Made by a program: the position numbers and the translations under genes. A DNA stretch of 64,000 bases from CAVTND01 sp963735955 (GTDB taxonomy: Bacteria; Pseudomonadota; Gammaproteobacteria; Burkholderiales; Burkholderiaceae_F). Under the pieces are notes generated by a model that was not told where the DNA came from, searched no databases, and saw only the letters and a program-made list of their open reading frames with translations. The stretch lies in the NCBI GenBank assembly GCA_963735955.1, contig CAVTND010000012.1:124001-188000 (forward strand), in the 5' to 3' direction. Positions 20,325 through 33,187 of this stretch are shown one piece after another (positions within the stretch are counted from its first letter, which is position 1; each line of letters opens with the position of its first letter).

Positions 20325-20565
20325 GACGAAACTCAGTGGCAGCGTGCTGTATGTTGCAGTGCGGCGTAAGCGAACTGAGAGATTGTGTTCGTTCCGTGCA
20401 GGCGCTTCAGTGGACGTGCTCCCTCATTGCAATAGAATCGACGTCGGCGGCATTTGCTTCGACCGTGCATCTGCAGGCCGTGCGCCAGGCAGACCGGGTC
20501 TTCCCGGCCGCGCGCCCAAAAGACGCAGGCGTTCTTATAACGATCGTATTAGCCAAGGAGACACA

Positions 20566-21717
20566 ATGGATTTCACGGATAGCAAGGACGCCAAACCGAT
20601 GCGTCGCAAGTTCCTGTCAGGCGCTGCAGCCGCAACCGCCGGTTCCGTTGCGCTCGGATTCCCGATGGTGTCGCGGGCGCAGACCACGACGCTGCGCTTC
20701 CAGAGCACCTGGCCGTCCAAGGACATCTTCCACGAGTTCGCGGCCGACTTCGTCAAGAAGGTCAACGACATGGCGGCCGGCCGGCTGAAGATCGAGTTGC
20801 TGCCGTCGGGCGCAGTGGTTCGCGCTTTCGACCTGCTCGACGCAGTCAACAAGGGCACGCTCGATGGCGGCCATGGCGTCGTGGCGTACTGGTACGGCAA
20901 GAACTCGGCGGTGGCGCTGTGGGGCTCGGGTCCGTCGTTCGGCATGGACGCCAATCAGGTTCTGGCCTGGCACTACTACGGTGGCGGCAAGCAGATCCTC
21001 GAGGAGATCTACAAGAGCATCAACATGAACGTCGTGTCGTACCTGTACGGCCCGATGCCGACGCAGCCCTTCGGCTGGTTCAAGAAACCAATTACCAAGT
21101 CCGAGGACGTCAAGGGCATGAAGTTCCGGACGGTCGGACTCGCCGTCGACATGTATACGGCGATGGGCGCGGCGGTCAACCCGCTGCCTGGCGGCGAGAT
21201 CGTCCCGGCGCTCGACCGCGGTCTGCTGGACGGCGCGGAGTTCAACAACGCGAGCTCCGACAAACTGCTCGGTTTCCCCGATGTCTCCAAGGTCTGCATG
21301 CTGCAGAGCTTCCACCAGTCGAGCGAACAGTTCGAAGTCCTGTTCAACAAGACCAAGTACGACGCGCTGCCGCAGGATCTCAAGCACATCATCGACTACG
21401 CGGTGCAGGCGTCGAGCGCCGACATGAGCTGGAAGGCGGTCGACCGCTACTCGGCGGACTACATCACGCTGCGCACCAAGGACGGCGTCAGCTTCTACAA
21501 GACGCCGGATCCGATCCTGCGCTCGCAGCTCGACATCTGGGACAAGATGCTCGAAGCGAAAGCGGCCGAGAACCCCCACTTCAAGAAAGTGGCCGATTCA
21601 ATGAAGGCGTTTGCCGAGCGCACGTGCCGTTATCAGTTCGACTACAGCGTCGACTACCGCATGGCCTACAACCACTATTTCGGACGGCCGGCCGCCGCTC
21701 CTGCCAAGAAAGCTTGA
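20566..21717 (+). CDS. dctP: TRAP transporter solute-binding protein (DctP family, TakP-like)
   Basis: A 383-aa periplasmic receptor. The N-terminus is a probable Tat signal (MRRKFLSGAAAATAGSVALG, cleavage near SRA-QT). The mature part begins TTLRFQSTWPSKDIFHEFA and carries MKFRTVGLAVDMYTAMGAAVNPLPGGEIVPAL, the DctP-type dimer and ligand region; the PFGWF and GAEFNN segments resemble the 2-oxo-acid-binding (TakP/LacTP) branch, so alpha-keto or hydroxy acids are plausible ligands. I chose ATG 20566 because AAGGAG lies 5 nt upstream and it opens the signal peptide. First gene of the TRAP operon; a terminator-like hairpin follows it, which would favour high receptor levels. Confidence 0.9.
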   Translation: MDFTDSKDAKPMRRKFLSGAAAATAGSVALGFPMVSRAQTTTLRFQSTWPSKDIFHEFAADFVKKVNDMAAGRLKIELLPSGAVVRAFDLLDAVNKGTLDGGHGVVAYWYGKNSAVALWGSGPSFGMDANQVLAWHYYGGGKQILEEIYKSINMNVVSYLYGPMPTQPFGWFKKPITKSEDVKGMKFRTVGLAVDMYTAMGAAVNPLPGGEIVPALDRGLLDGAEFNNASSDKLLGFPDVSKVCMLQSFHQSSEQFEVLFNKTKYDALPQDLKHIIDYAVQASSADMSWKAVDRYSADYITLRTKDGVSFYKTPDPILRSQLDIWDKMLEAKAAENPHFKKVADSMKAFAERTCRYQFDYSVDYRMAYNHYFGRPAAAPAKKA

Positions 21718-21756
21718 TACGATCCGCGGCGACCCGCACGTCGCCAGTCCACAACA

Positions 21757-21784
21757 GCGGCGCCCACGGGCGTCGCTTTTTTTT
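21757..21784 (+). terminator. Rho-independent terminator/attenuator after dctP
   Basis: GCGGCGCCC (21757-21765), a short ACG loop and GGGCGTCGC (21769-21777 region) pair along nine positions with one G-U wobble, immediately followed by a run of eight T. Being inside the TRAP operon, it would cut most transcripts after the receptor gene. Confidence 0.75.
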
Positions 21785-21840
21785 GCCGGTTAGATGCGCC
21801 ACGGGCGCGCATAGCCGGGCCAGCTCGAACCGGGGGCATC

Positions 21841-22467
21841 ATGCAGCGTCTTCTGATCGGCATCGACAAGCTGTCGACTTTCTTCGGCCACCTGTTTGCC
21901 TGGCTTATCGTGGCCTTGACGCTTTTGATTACCTGGGAGGTGTACTCCCGCTACATCCTGAACAAGCCGCATGCCTGGGCCCAGGATGTGCAGATCATGA
22001 TGTACGGGACCCTGTTCATGATGGCTGGCGCCTACACGCTGGCGAAAAACAATCATGTGCGCGGCGACGTGCTGTACGGCTTCTTCCGCCCGCGCACGCA
22101 GGCGACGATCGACATCATTCTGTATTTCGTCTTCTTCCTGCCCGGAATCATTGCGCTGACCTATGCCGGCTGGAACTTCGCCAATGACGCGCTGGCAATT
22201 CGCGAGACGACCTTTTCTGCCGAAGCGCTACCGATTTACCCGTTCAAGTTCGTGATTCCGGTCGCCGGCTTTCTGCTGCTGCTGCAGGGCATCGTCGAGA
22301 TCGTGCGCTGTTACATATGCCTCCGTGATGGCGAGTGGCCGAGCCGCGAGGAGGACGTCGAGGAAGTCGATGTCGAGAAGCTGAAGGAAATGGTGCACGT
22401 CAGCGACGAGGACATCCTCGGCGCCGACGCCGCCGTGCTTGCCCAGGAAAGTGGAGCCACCAAATGA
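21841..22467 (+). CDS. dctQ: TRAP transporter small permease (DctQ)
   Basis: A 208-aa inner-membrane protein with four predicted helices (LFAWLIVALTLLITWEVYSRY, MMYGTLFMMAGAYTLA, IILYFVFFLPGIIALTYAG, FVIPVAGFLLLLQGIVEIV), as expected for the DctQ subunit that pairs with DctM. The ~40-residue C-terminal tail is acidic (REEDVEEVDVEKLKE) and cytoplasmic. The stop overlaps the dctM start as ATGA, so the two are translationally coupled. It follows dctP by 123 bp, with a hairpin terminator in between. Confidence 0.9.
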   Translation: MQRLLIGIDKLSTFFGHLFAWLIVALTLLITWEVYSRYILNKPHAWAQDVQIMMYGTLFMMAGAYTLAKNNHVRGDVLYGFFRPRTQATIDIILYFVFFLPGIIALTYAGWNFANDALAIRETTFSAEALPIYPFKFVIPVAGFLLLLQGIVEIVRCYICLRDGEWPSREEDVEEVDVEKLKEMVHVSDEDILGADAAVLAQESGATK

Positions 22468-24572
22468 AGATCCGCAAGGAACTGTGGTTCGGCTTCTCGC
22501 TGATGGCTCTGCTCATCGTCGGTGCCCTTTATGTGCTGGGGACGGCAGACACGATCACGCGCGGGCATCTGGGCATGCTGATGCTGGGGCTGGTCGTGGT
22601 GGCGATCATGCTCGGCTTCCCGACCGCGTTCACGCTGATGGGCATGGGGGTGATCTTTACCTGGCTCTCCTACGACAGGGACATTGCGCGCACGCTCGAC
22701 CTGATGGTGCAATCGACGTTCAAGGTCATGAGCAACGATGTCCTGATCTCGATTCCCCTGTTCGTGTTCATGGGCTACCTGGTCGAGCGCGCCAACCTGA
22801 TCGAAAAACTGTTCAGGAGTCTGCATCTCGCCATGGCGCGGGTGCCTGGTTCGCTGGCGGTCGCCACCTTGGTCACCTGTGCAGTGTTTGCCACGGCAAC
22901 CGGCATCGTCGGCGCGGTCGTGACCCTGATGGGCTTGCTGGCGTTCCCGGCGATGCTGAAGGCCGGCTACAACATCAAGCTCGGCGCCGGCGTCATCACG
23001 GCGGGGGGCTGTCTTGGCATCCTCATTCCGCCGTCGGTGATGCTGATCGTCTACGGCGCCACGGCAGGCGTTTCGGTGGTGCAGCTGTACGCCGGGGCAT
23101 TCTTTCCCGGAATCATGCTGGCCGGACTGTATGTTGCCTATGTGATTGTGCTGGCCAAGCTCAAGCCGGAACTGGCGCCGCCGCTTTCGGCGGAAGACCG
23201 TAAAGTGGTTCTACCGCCGATGTTGCAGGCGGTGTCCGATGCCGTTTCGCAGCGCGCCTTGCCTGGGCTGATTGGTGCGCTCAAGGGACGCACCAATACT
23301 GGTGTGGCAAGCGCTGATCTGCTGAAGCAGCTGTTCGTTACCCTGCTGCCAGTGCTGCTGTTCGGCTTCGTGATGTTCGAGGCCTACGGCGTCGTCACGC
23401 AGCCCGCGGTAGTGGCGGTCTCGTCCGATGCCGCCATGATCGAATTCGGCGAGTCGTCCTCAGCGAAAGGCGACGCGGGCGGGCTGCAGGAGCCCACATC
23501 GGATGGCGTGAAGGAGCCGCCGGCGAGCGACTCGCTGGCCGACCCTCCGGGGGCCGCCAAGGAGGTGGCGCCGGCCGCGAGCAAGAGTGTTCCCGCGGCG
23601 GCAAACCCCGTCGCCGAGGCCGCTTCGGTACCGGCGCCGACCGGTTACTGGATCGCCATGGGCGTGGGTTTCGTCGCGCTGCTGGCCTTCTATGCGATCT
23701 TTTCTCTCAAGCGTCTTGTGATATTCAAGATGCTGCTGGCGTCGTTCTTCCCGCTGGTGGTGCTGATCCTGGCCGTCTTGGGTTCGATCGTATTCGGCCT
23801 GACCACGCCAACCGAGGCGGCGGCGATCGGCGCCTTTGGCGGCTACTTGCTCGCCGCCGTCTATCTGCTGATCAACTATCCGGCCGAAAAGATGCGGCGC
23901 GCCTTGCTCGTCTGGGTGCCGTTGTGGCTGCCTTTCGTTGCCTCGGTGATCTGGTTCAGATGGGGGCAATCGACGCTGGGTCCGGTACCGATGTGGTTCG
24001 GTGTGCTGGCCATCGCCGGAGTCGCGGTGTGGTCAGTGCTTGTGCTCCGCCAGGCCGGGCTGTACGAAACCGTGCGGGAATCGTCGTTCCTGACGGCCAA
24101 GACCAGCGCCATGGTCTGCTGGCTGTTCGTCGGCAGCGCGATCTTTTCGGCTGCGTTCGCTCTTCTCGGCGGGCAGGAACTGGTCGAGCGCTGGGTCATG
24201 TCGATGAATCTGTCGAAGGTCGAGTTCCTGCTGCTGTCGCAGGTCATCATCTTCATTCTCGGCTGGCCGCTCGAGTGGACCGAAATCATCGTCATCTTCA
24301 TGCCGATCTTCGTGCCGCTGCTCGACAACTTCGGTGTCGACCCGCTGTTCTTCGGCCTGCTGGTTGCGCTCAATCTTCAGACGGCGTTCCTGTCGCCACC
24401 AGTCGCGATGGCCGCCTTCTATTTGAAGGGAGTGTCGCCGCCGCATGTGACCTTGAATCAGATCTTTGCGGGAATGATGCCGTTCATGGGCATCCAGGTG
24501 ATCGCGATCTTCGTGCTTTATATGTTTCCACAGGTCGGCCTGTGGCTTCCGAGCGTTCTGTATGGCCGCTAG
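22464..24572 (+). CDS. dctM: TRAP transporter large permease (DctM), enlarged by an internal insertion
   Basis: The Na+-coupled transport subunit. The start ATG at 22464 (MKIRKELWFGFSLMALL) overlaps the dctQ stop. The DctM core is clear: VLISIPLFVFMGYLVERANL, GIVGAVVTLMGLLAFPAMLKAGYN, GGCLGILIPPSVMLIVYG and, near the end, FSPPVAMAAFYLKGV-like LSPPVAMAAFYLKG. At 702 aa it is far longer than the usual ~430. Between the two halves there is an Ala/Pro/Ser-rich loop (about residues 320-392) plus extra membrane helices. Long DctM proteins exist with this receptor class; the low-complexity loop is the odd part. No frameshift. Confidence 0.9.
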   Translation: MKIRKELWFGFSLMALLIVGALYVLGTADTITRGHLGMLMLGLVVVAIMLGFPTAFTLMGMGVIFTWLSYDRDIARTLDLMVQSTFKVMSNDVLISIPLFVFMGYLVERANLIEKLFRSLHLAMARVPGSLAVATLVTCAVFATATGIVGAVVTLMGLLAFPAMLKAGYNIKLGAGVITAGGCLGILIPPSVMLIVYGATAGVSVVQLYAGAFFPGIMLAGLYVAYVIVLAKLKPELAPPLSAEDRKVVLPPMLQAVSDAVSQRALPGLIGALKGRTNTGVASADLLKQLFVTLLPVLLFGFVMFEAYGVVTQPAVVAVSSDAAMIEFGESSSAKGDAGGLQEPTSDGVKEPPASDSLADPPGAAKEVAPAASKSVPAAANPVAEAASVPAPTGYWIAMGVGFVALLAFYAIFSLKRLVIFKMLLASFFPLVVLILAVLGSIVFGLTTPTEAAAIGAFGGYLLAAVYLLINYPAEKMRRALLVWVPLWLPFVASVIWFRWGQSTLGPVPMWFGVLAIAGVAVWSVLVLRQAGLYETVRESSFLTAKTSAMVCWLFVGSAIFSAAFALLGGQELVERWVMSMNLSKVEFLLLSQVIIFILGWPLEWTEIIVIFMPIFVPLLDNFGVDPLFFGLLVALNLQTAFLSPPVAMAAFYLKGVSPPHVTLNQIFAGMMPFMGIQVIAIFVLYMFPQVGLWLPSVLYGR

Positions 24573-24728
24573 TTCATGTCCTGGGTGTGCGCATCGGCAG
24601 TTCCGACATGCGTGCACCAAGAACGACTAGCCGCTGCAACGTTGCTGCAAGCGGCCATGCGGCCCGCGCGACATTTGGATTTTGACGCGAGCGCATAATG
24701 CGCGCGGCCGACGAGCCGCAGAGTTCGC

Positions 24729-26210
24729 GTGGTCAATTCAATGCAAGCGTTTGCGCGCGCAATTTTTCCCGTCCTGAACGTTCTCGGCTACGTCGTCCTG
24801 ATATTTGCGACGACGATGGTGGTGCCGCTCGGCTTCGCGCTGATCGGCGCCGATGGCGCCCTGAATGACTATGACCTCGCCCTGCTGATCACCGCGCTGG
24901 CCGGCCTTGCCCTGATATTCGCGACCCGGCGTTTCCGCCGCGAGTTGCAGCCGCGTGATGGCTTCCTGCTGGTCACCCTGGTGTGGACCGTGCTGCCGGG
25001 GTTCGCCACGCTGCCGCTGATGCTGCATCTGCCGACTCTCTCGTTCACCGACGCCTACTTCGAAACGATGTCGGGTCTGACAACGACTGGCGCTACCGTG
25101 ATGAGCGGGCTGGACGCGCTGCCGCTCTCGATCAACGTCTGGCGCTGCTTCCTGGTCTGGATCGGCGGCATGGGCATCCTTGTGCTCGTGGTCGCGATCC
25201 TCCCGCTGCTAGGCGTCGGAGGCGCGCAGGCATTCCGCGCCGAAAGCGCCGGGCCGATGAAGGAGACCAAGCTGACTCCGCGCATCGCGGACACCGCCAA
25301 GGCGCTGTACGCAATTTATTTTGCGATCTCGGTCGCCTGCTTCTTTTCCTATCGTCTGGTAGGCATGACGTGGAGCGATGCCTTCATGCACATGTGTTCG
25401 ACCATGGGCCTGGGTGGGTTCTCCTCGCACGATGCGAGCTTCGGCTACTTCGATTCCGCACTGATCGATTACACGGCGGTGTTATTCATGGTGCTGGCCG
25501 GATTCAACTTCTCGCTGCACTTCACCGCCTGGCGGCGACGCTCGCTGCTGACCTACTGGCGCGACCCTGAAGCTCGCGCCTATATGTTCACGCTCACTGC
25601 GTCGTGCCTGTTCATTGCCGGCTTCCTGTTGTGGAGGGACGTGTACCCCGACTGGGCGAGTGCGTTGCGTTACGCCGTCTTCAACACCGTATCGATCGCG
25701 ACGACGACCGGTTATGCCAGCACCGACTACAACCAGTGGCCGATCTTTGCTCCGATGTTCATGCTGTTTCTGTGCGGCTTCGCGAGCTGCGCCGGTTCAA
25801 CGGGCGGCGGCATCAAGATGATCCGCGGCCTGATACTGCTCAAGCAGGCGCGGCGCGAGATGACGCGCATCCTGCATCCGCGCTCGGTCAACCCGGTGGT
25901 CGTCGGCGACAGCGTGATCGAGAACAAGGTCATCTTCGCCGTTCTCGCCTTCATGCTGGTCTATGGCGCGTCGACACTCTGGCTGACCTTCCTGCTGCTG
26001 CTTTCGGGGCTGGATGTGATTTCTGCATTCACCGCAATCGTGGCCTGCATCAACAACACCGGACCCGGCCTCAACCAGGTCGGTCCCGCGACCAACTACG
26101 CTGTTCTGAACGACTTCGAGACCTGGGTGTGTTCCTTTGCCATGCTGATCGGCCGGCTCGAATTGTTCTCGGTGCTGGTGCTGTTCACGCCGGTGTTCTG
26201 GCGCAAGTGA
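24729..26210 (+). CDS. trkH: Trk/Ktr-type potassium uptake channel TrkH
   Basis: A 493-aa membrane protein that conducts K+ with TrkA. The four selectivity-filter loops of the superfamily are visible: SGLTTTGATVMSG, STMGLGGFSSH, SIATTTGYAST and NNTGPGLNQVG, each before a membrane helix. The GTG at 24729 begins MVNSMQAFARAIFPVLNV; ATG 24741 four codons later is an equally possible start. It is complete and in frame. The gene sits apart from trkA, with the TRAP operon between them. Confidence 0.93.
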   Translation: MVNSMQAFARAIFPVLNVLGYVVLIFATTMVVPLGFALIGADGALNDYDLALLITALAGLALIFATRRFRRELQPRDGFLLVTLVWTVLPGFATLPLMLHLPTLSFTDAYFETMSGLTTTGATVMSGLDALPLSINVWRCFLVWIGGMGILVLVVAILPLLGVGGAQAFRAESAGPMKETKLTPRIADTAKALYAIYFAISVACFFSYRLVGMTWSDAFMHMCSTMGLGGFSSHDASFGYFDSALIDYTAVLFMVLAGFNFSLHFTAWRRRSLLTYWRDPEARAYMFTLTASCLFIAGFLLWRDVYPDWASALRYAVFNTVSIATTTGYASTDYNQWPIFAPMFMLFLCGFASCAGSTGGGIKMIRGLILLKQARREMTRILHPRSVNPVVVGDSVIENKVIFAVLAFMLVYGASTLWLTFLLLLSGLDVISAFTAIVACINNTGPGLNQVGPATNYAVLNDFETWVCSFAMLIGRLELFSVLVLFTPVFWRK

Positions 26211-26232
26211 GTTCCGGTACAAGTCAGCTCCG

Positions 26233-26577
26233 GTGGATGTGACGCGCGTCTCGGTCGTGGTTGCCGATGGTCGCCAGCAGAGAAAGGCGGCCGTGGATCA
26301 TTGGCTTGCCGCCCACCCAAATGGTGTTCGCGCAGTAGTGGCCGAAGGGGCGTTCGAGCCGCTCGCGGTGCCCGAGGATGTCCTGATTTCGCAAATGACC
26401 GCCGGCTGCGTCTGCTGTGCCGGCCAGGTTCCGTTGCGCGTCGCGCTGGTCCGCATGCTGCGGTCCGCGCGCCCCCAGAATCTGTTGCTATTGGTCAGCG
26501 GTGCGACCCATCTCGAACGGCTTCGAGCCTTGCTCGCAGATGGAAGTCTGGGCGTGAAACTCGACGTCGACGCTTGA
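26233..26577 (+). CDS. Miniature CobW/G3E-like protein without a P-loop
   Basis: A 114-aa protein starting at GTG 26233, 22 bp after trkH. The middle contains TAGCVCCAGQ (Cys 59, 61, 62), matching the CxCC metal-binding motif of CobW/COG0523 GTPases, and it continues LLLLVSGATHLERLRALL, like the following Walker-B-side strand. The N-terminus has the beta strand VSVVVADGRQQRK where the P-loop GxxGxGKT should be, but the loop is lost, and the C-terminal CobW domain is missing. It is probably a non-GTPase metal-binding protein; a truncated remnant is the alternative. The tight spacing suggests co-expression with trkH. Confidence 0.5.
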   Translation: MDVTRVSVVVADGRQQRKAAVDHWLAAHPNGVRAVVAEGAFEPLAVPEDVLISQMTAGCVCCAGQVPLRVALVRMLRSARPQNLLLLVSGATHLERLRALLADGSLGVKLDVDA

Positions 26578-26780
26578 AATCGCTTGATGCGCTTGACGCG
26601 AGCGGGCTGCCTGTCGCGTTCCTCCGATGCGTCTAGGTAGTTAGTGTTTACTCTCGTTTAGTAGCGCACAAATAGAGAGTTTCGAGACCGACCTTGATTC
26701 TTCGGCAGCGGAACCGATATTGCTGGTAAGGCTTCGAGCCGGTGCGGATAGCACCGGCCGCAATGAAAGGACTTCCTGCA

Positions 26781-27044
26781 ATGTCGGTCACGATGATCTA
26801 CAACAGCCCGCAGTTCTGCGTCTTCGAGTTCGAAGCTGCAGAGCGCGCCGACGGCCGCAATCTAGGTGGCTACGAGATCATGGACAAGACGCTCCGGCGC
26901 GAGATTTTTCTCGGCGGGCAGGATGCCGAAGTGTTTCGGCGCAACGTCCAGGAACTGATCGAGCAGAGTCCAACCGCAGATCAGGTCGATGAGTTCCTGC
27001 AGGGCTTCAGCGGACTGATGCAGCAGCCTGTAGTTCTGCACTGA
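26781..27044 (+). CDS. DUF3567 family protein
   Basis: An 87-aa protein, MSVTMIYNSPQFCVFEFE ... GGYEIMDKTLRREIFLGG ... VDEFLQGFSGLMQQPVVLH, which matches the DUF3567 pattern from end to end. The family is known mainly from Burkholderiales and has no assigned function. I chose the ATG at 26781 because GAAAGGA lies about 9 nt upstream; ATGs at 26763 and 26793 are alternatives. Preceded by about 200 bp without a gene. Confidence 0.85.
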   Translation: MSVTMIYNSPQFCVFEFEAAERADGRNLGGYEIMDKTLRREIFLGGQDAEVFRRNVQELIEQSPTADQVDEFLQGFSGLMQQPVVLH

Positions 27045-27338
27045 GGTTCTTCACTGAACCCTGTCCGCTTCGCGGCCTCTCCCGGCCGCTGCTGACCGCT
27101 AAGTCTTGACCGCGTCCGAGAAGGTCTCGACGCAGTCCCGCTGCTGCCCTTCAATCGTTCACTTCAATCGCAGTCGAGCGTCGTTAGGCTTGATCTCCTT
27201 CCTGGCGGCAGCTTAGGCGCGCAGCTCGGTTTGGAGCCCGGGGTCTAAGCCCAGAGCGCCCATCGAATTTTGTTGCGATGCGTTTTGGCGACAATGCGGG
27301 GCCGCGCCGGACCGAGCGTGCCGCACAGGAGGACTGAC

Positions 27339-29066
27339 TTGGAGTTCGATTACATCATCGTCGGCGGCGGCTCCGCCGGGTGCGTCCTGGCGGCGCGCTT
27401 GAGCGAGGATCCCTCGGTTCAGGTAGCGCTGCTCGAAGCGGGCGGCACCAATGACGGCGTGCTCAATCGCGTTCCGGCGGGCGTGATCGCCTACATGCGG
27501 CGCGCCAACGATTTCAACTGGGCATTCGAGACCGTACCGCAGCGCGGACTCAACGGGCGGCGCGGTTATCAACCGCGCGGCCGCGGTCTCGGCGGCTCGT
27601 CGGCGATCAACGCGATGATCTATGTCCGGGGCCAGCCCGAGGACTACGACGGCTGGGTTGCGCAGGGTGCCGCCGGCTGGGGCTGGAACGATGTACTGCC
27701 CTGGTTCAAGCGCGCGGAGGGCAACGAGCGCGGTGCGGACGATTGGCACGGTGCAAGCGGGCCCCTGAATGTCGCGGACCTGCGTTCGCCCAATCCTTTC
27801 GGCAAGCTCTTTATTGAAGCTGCTCAGCAGGCCGGGATCTCCTTGAACCAGGATTTCAACGGCGCTTCGCAGGAGGGCGTGGGTCACTATCAAGTCACGC
27901 AGAAAAACGGCGAACGCTGGAGCGTGGCGCGTGCCTATCTCGATCCCGTGCGCGGACGCGGCAACCTCATGGTGATGATGCATACGCAAGTGCAGCGCAT
28001 CGTTTTCAAGGGGCCGCGTGCGGTCGGAGTCGAAGCAGAACGCGCCGGTGCGCCAGTGTCCATCCGTGCGCGGCGCGAAGTGATCATCGCCGCGGGTGCA
28101 CTGCAGTCACCGCAGCTACTGATGGTTTCCGGCGTCGGGCCGGGAGCGCATTTGGCGGAGCACGGTATCAAGCTGGTCGCCGATGTGCCGGGCGCTGGCG
28201 CGAATCTACACGACCACCCGGACATCATCATCTGCCGCCGCGTAGCTTCGACGGACCTGCTTGGCTATTCGTTGCCGGGGTCGGTCAAGCTGCTAAAGGC
28301 TATCAGTGCCTGGCGGCGCGAGCGGCGCGGCTTTCTGACATCGAACTTTGCCGAAGCCGGCGCCTTTGTGCGTTCACGGCCCGGGGTCGAACGTCCTGAC
28401 CTGCAGCTTCATTTCGTTATCGGCATGGTCGACGACCACAGTCGCAAGTTTCACTGGGGCCACGGCATGAGCTGCCATAGCTGCGTGCTGCGGCCCGAAA
28501 GCCGGGGCAGCGTGCGACTTTCAGCCAGCGATGTCCACGTTGCGCCCTTGATCGATCCCGGTTTCCTGACCGCGCCAAGCGATCTCGAGACCATGGTGGC
28601 AGGCTTCAAGCTGGTTCGGCGCATCTTCGCGCAACCGGCCTTTGCTTCCTTTGATGGGGGCGATACCAGCCGCGAGCTGAATTTCGCGGACGTTCACACG
28701 GATGACGAGATTCGTGCCGCGATCCGCGCGCATGCAGACACGGTCTATCACCCGGCGGGCAGCTGTCGGATGGGCGACCTCGCGCGCGACACGATGGCGG
28801 TCGTCGACCCGCAACTGCGGGTGCGTGGCGTCGAAGGCTTGCGCGTGGTCGATGCCTCGGTGATGCCAACCTTGGTGTCGGGCAATACGAACGCGCCGAC
28901 GGTGATGATCGCCGAGCGGGCTGCGGACTTCATCCTGCGTCAGGAGCCCGGTGAAATCAACGCCGGCCTGGCGAGATCCGGTGCTGGATCGGCGCGTGAA
29001 GCCCGGCCGGACTTCGCGATGGATGTCGCCGCCATCGGCCGCGTACAGGCGCAGCCGCTGAACTAA
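27339..29066 (+). CDS. GMC family FAD-dependent oxidoreductase (choline/alcohol dehydrogenase type)
   Basis: A 575-aa flavoenzyme. Starting at TTG 27339 gives (L/M)EFDYIIVGGGSAGCVLAARLSED, the FAD-binding Rossmann motif; a perfect AGGAGG lies 6 nt upstream (27327-27332), which decides this unusual start over the ATG-like codons further upstream. GMC signatures are GRGLGGSSAINAMIYVRG and GALQSPQLLMVSGVGP, and the C-terminal active-site region is HPAGSCRMG and VSGNTNAPTVMIAERA. The family oxidises alcohols, with a natural electron acceptor that is often a quinone; substrate not readable. Isolated, 36 bp before metH. Confidence 0.9.
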   Translation: MEFDYIIVGGGSAGCVLAARLSEDPSVQVALLEAGGTNDGVLNRVPAGVIAYMRRANDFNWAFETVPQRGLNGRRGYQPRGRGLGGSSAINAMIYVRGQPEDYDGWVAQGAAGWGWNDVLPWFKRAEGNERGADDWHGASGPLNVADLRSPNPFGKLFIEAAQQAGISLNQDFNGASQEGVGHYQVTQKNGERWSVARAYLDPVRGRGNLMVMMHTQVQRIVFKGPRAVGVEAERAGAPVSIRARREVIIAAGALQSPQLLMVSGVGPGAHLAEHGIKLVADVPGAGANLHDHPDIIICRRVASTDLLGYSLPGSVKLLKAISAWRRERRGFLTSNFAEAGAFVRSRPGVERPDLQLHFVIGMVDDHSRKFHWGHGMSCHSCVLRPESRGSVRLSASDVHVAPLIDPGFLTAPSDLETMVAGFKLVRRIFAQPAFASFDGGDTSRELNFADVHTDDEIRAAIRAHADTVYHPAGSCRMGDLARDTMAVVDPQLRVRGVEGLRVVDASVMPTLVSGNTNAPTVMIAERAADFILRQEPGEINAGLARSGAGSAREARPDFAMDVAAIGRVQAQPLN

Positions 29067-29102
29067 ACTCACTCCTCAACTTGCCAATCCAGCAGGCCCG
29101 CG

Positions 29103-32910
<3,808 letters not shown>

Positions 32911-33187
32911 AGTCCGCGTGCGCCGCCCAGGAGGCCGGCGGAGGGGCGACGGAACACCACCTGGGCCGAGTTCAGCTCAAGCCTTGAGCCAGGTCAAAGC
33001 ACGCGGCGGGGCATCCCGAATTTCCGGATACCATTTCAGGCTCGCGCCTGGCTGCGCCGCTGCTGGCTTTTCTGGTTTCGCGGACGACGCCGCGGAGCGA
33101 AGTTTGGCTCACCGCGATGCGGGTGTCGTGTGAGCATCGCTGCGCCAAATTGCCAAGTTCGGCCTGAACAATTCGGAGAAAGAAACG

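Noticed and set aside
29067..29102. Cobalamin riboswitch before metH
   Set aside because: The GMC stop and metH start are only 36 bp apart, far too short for one.
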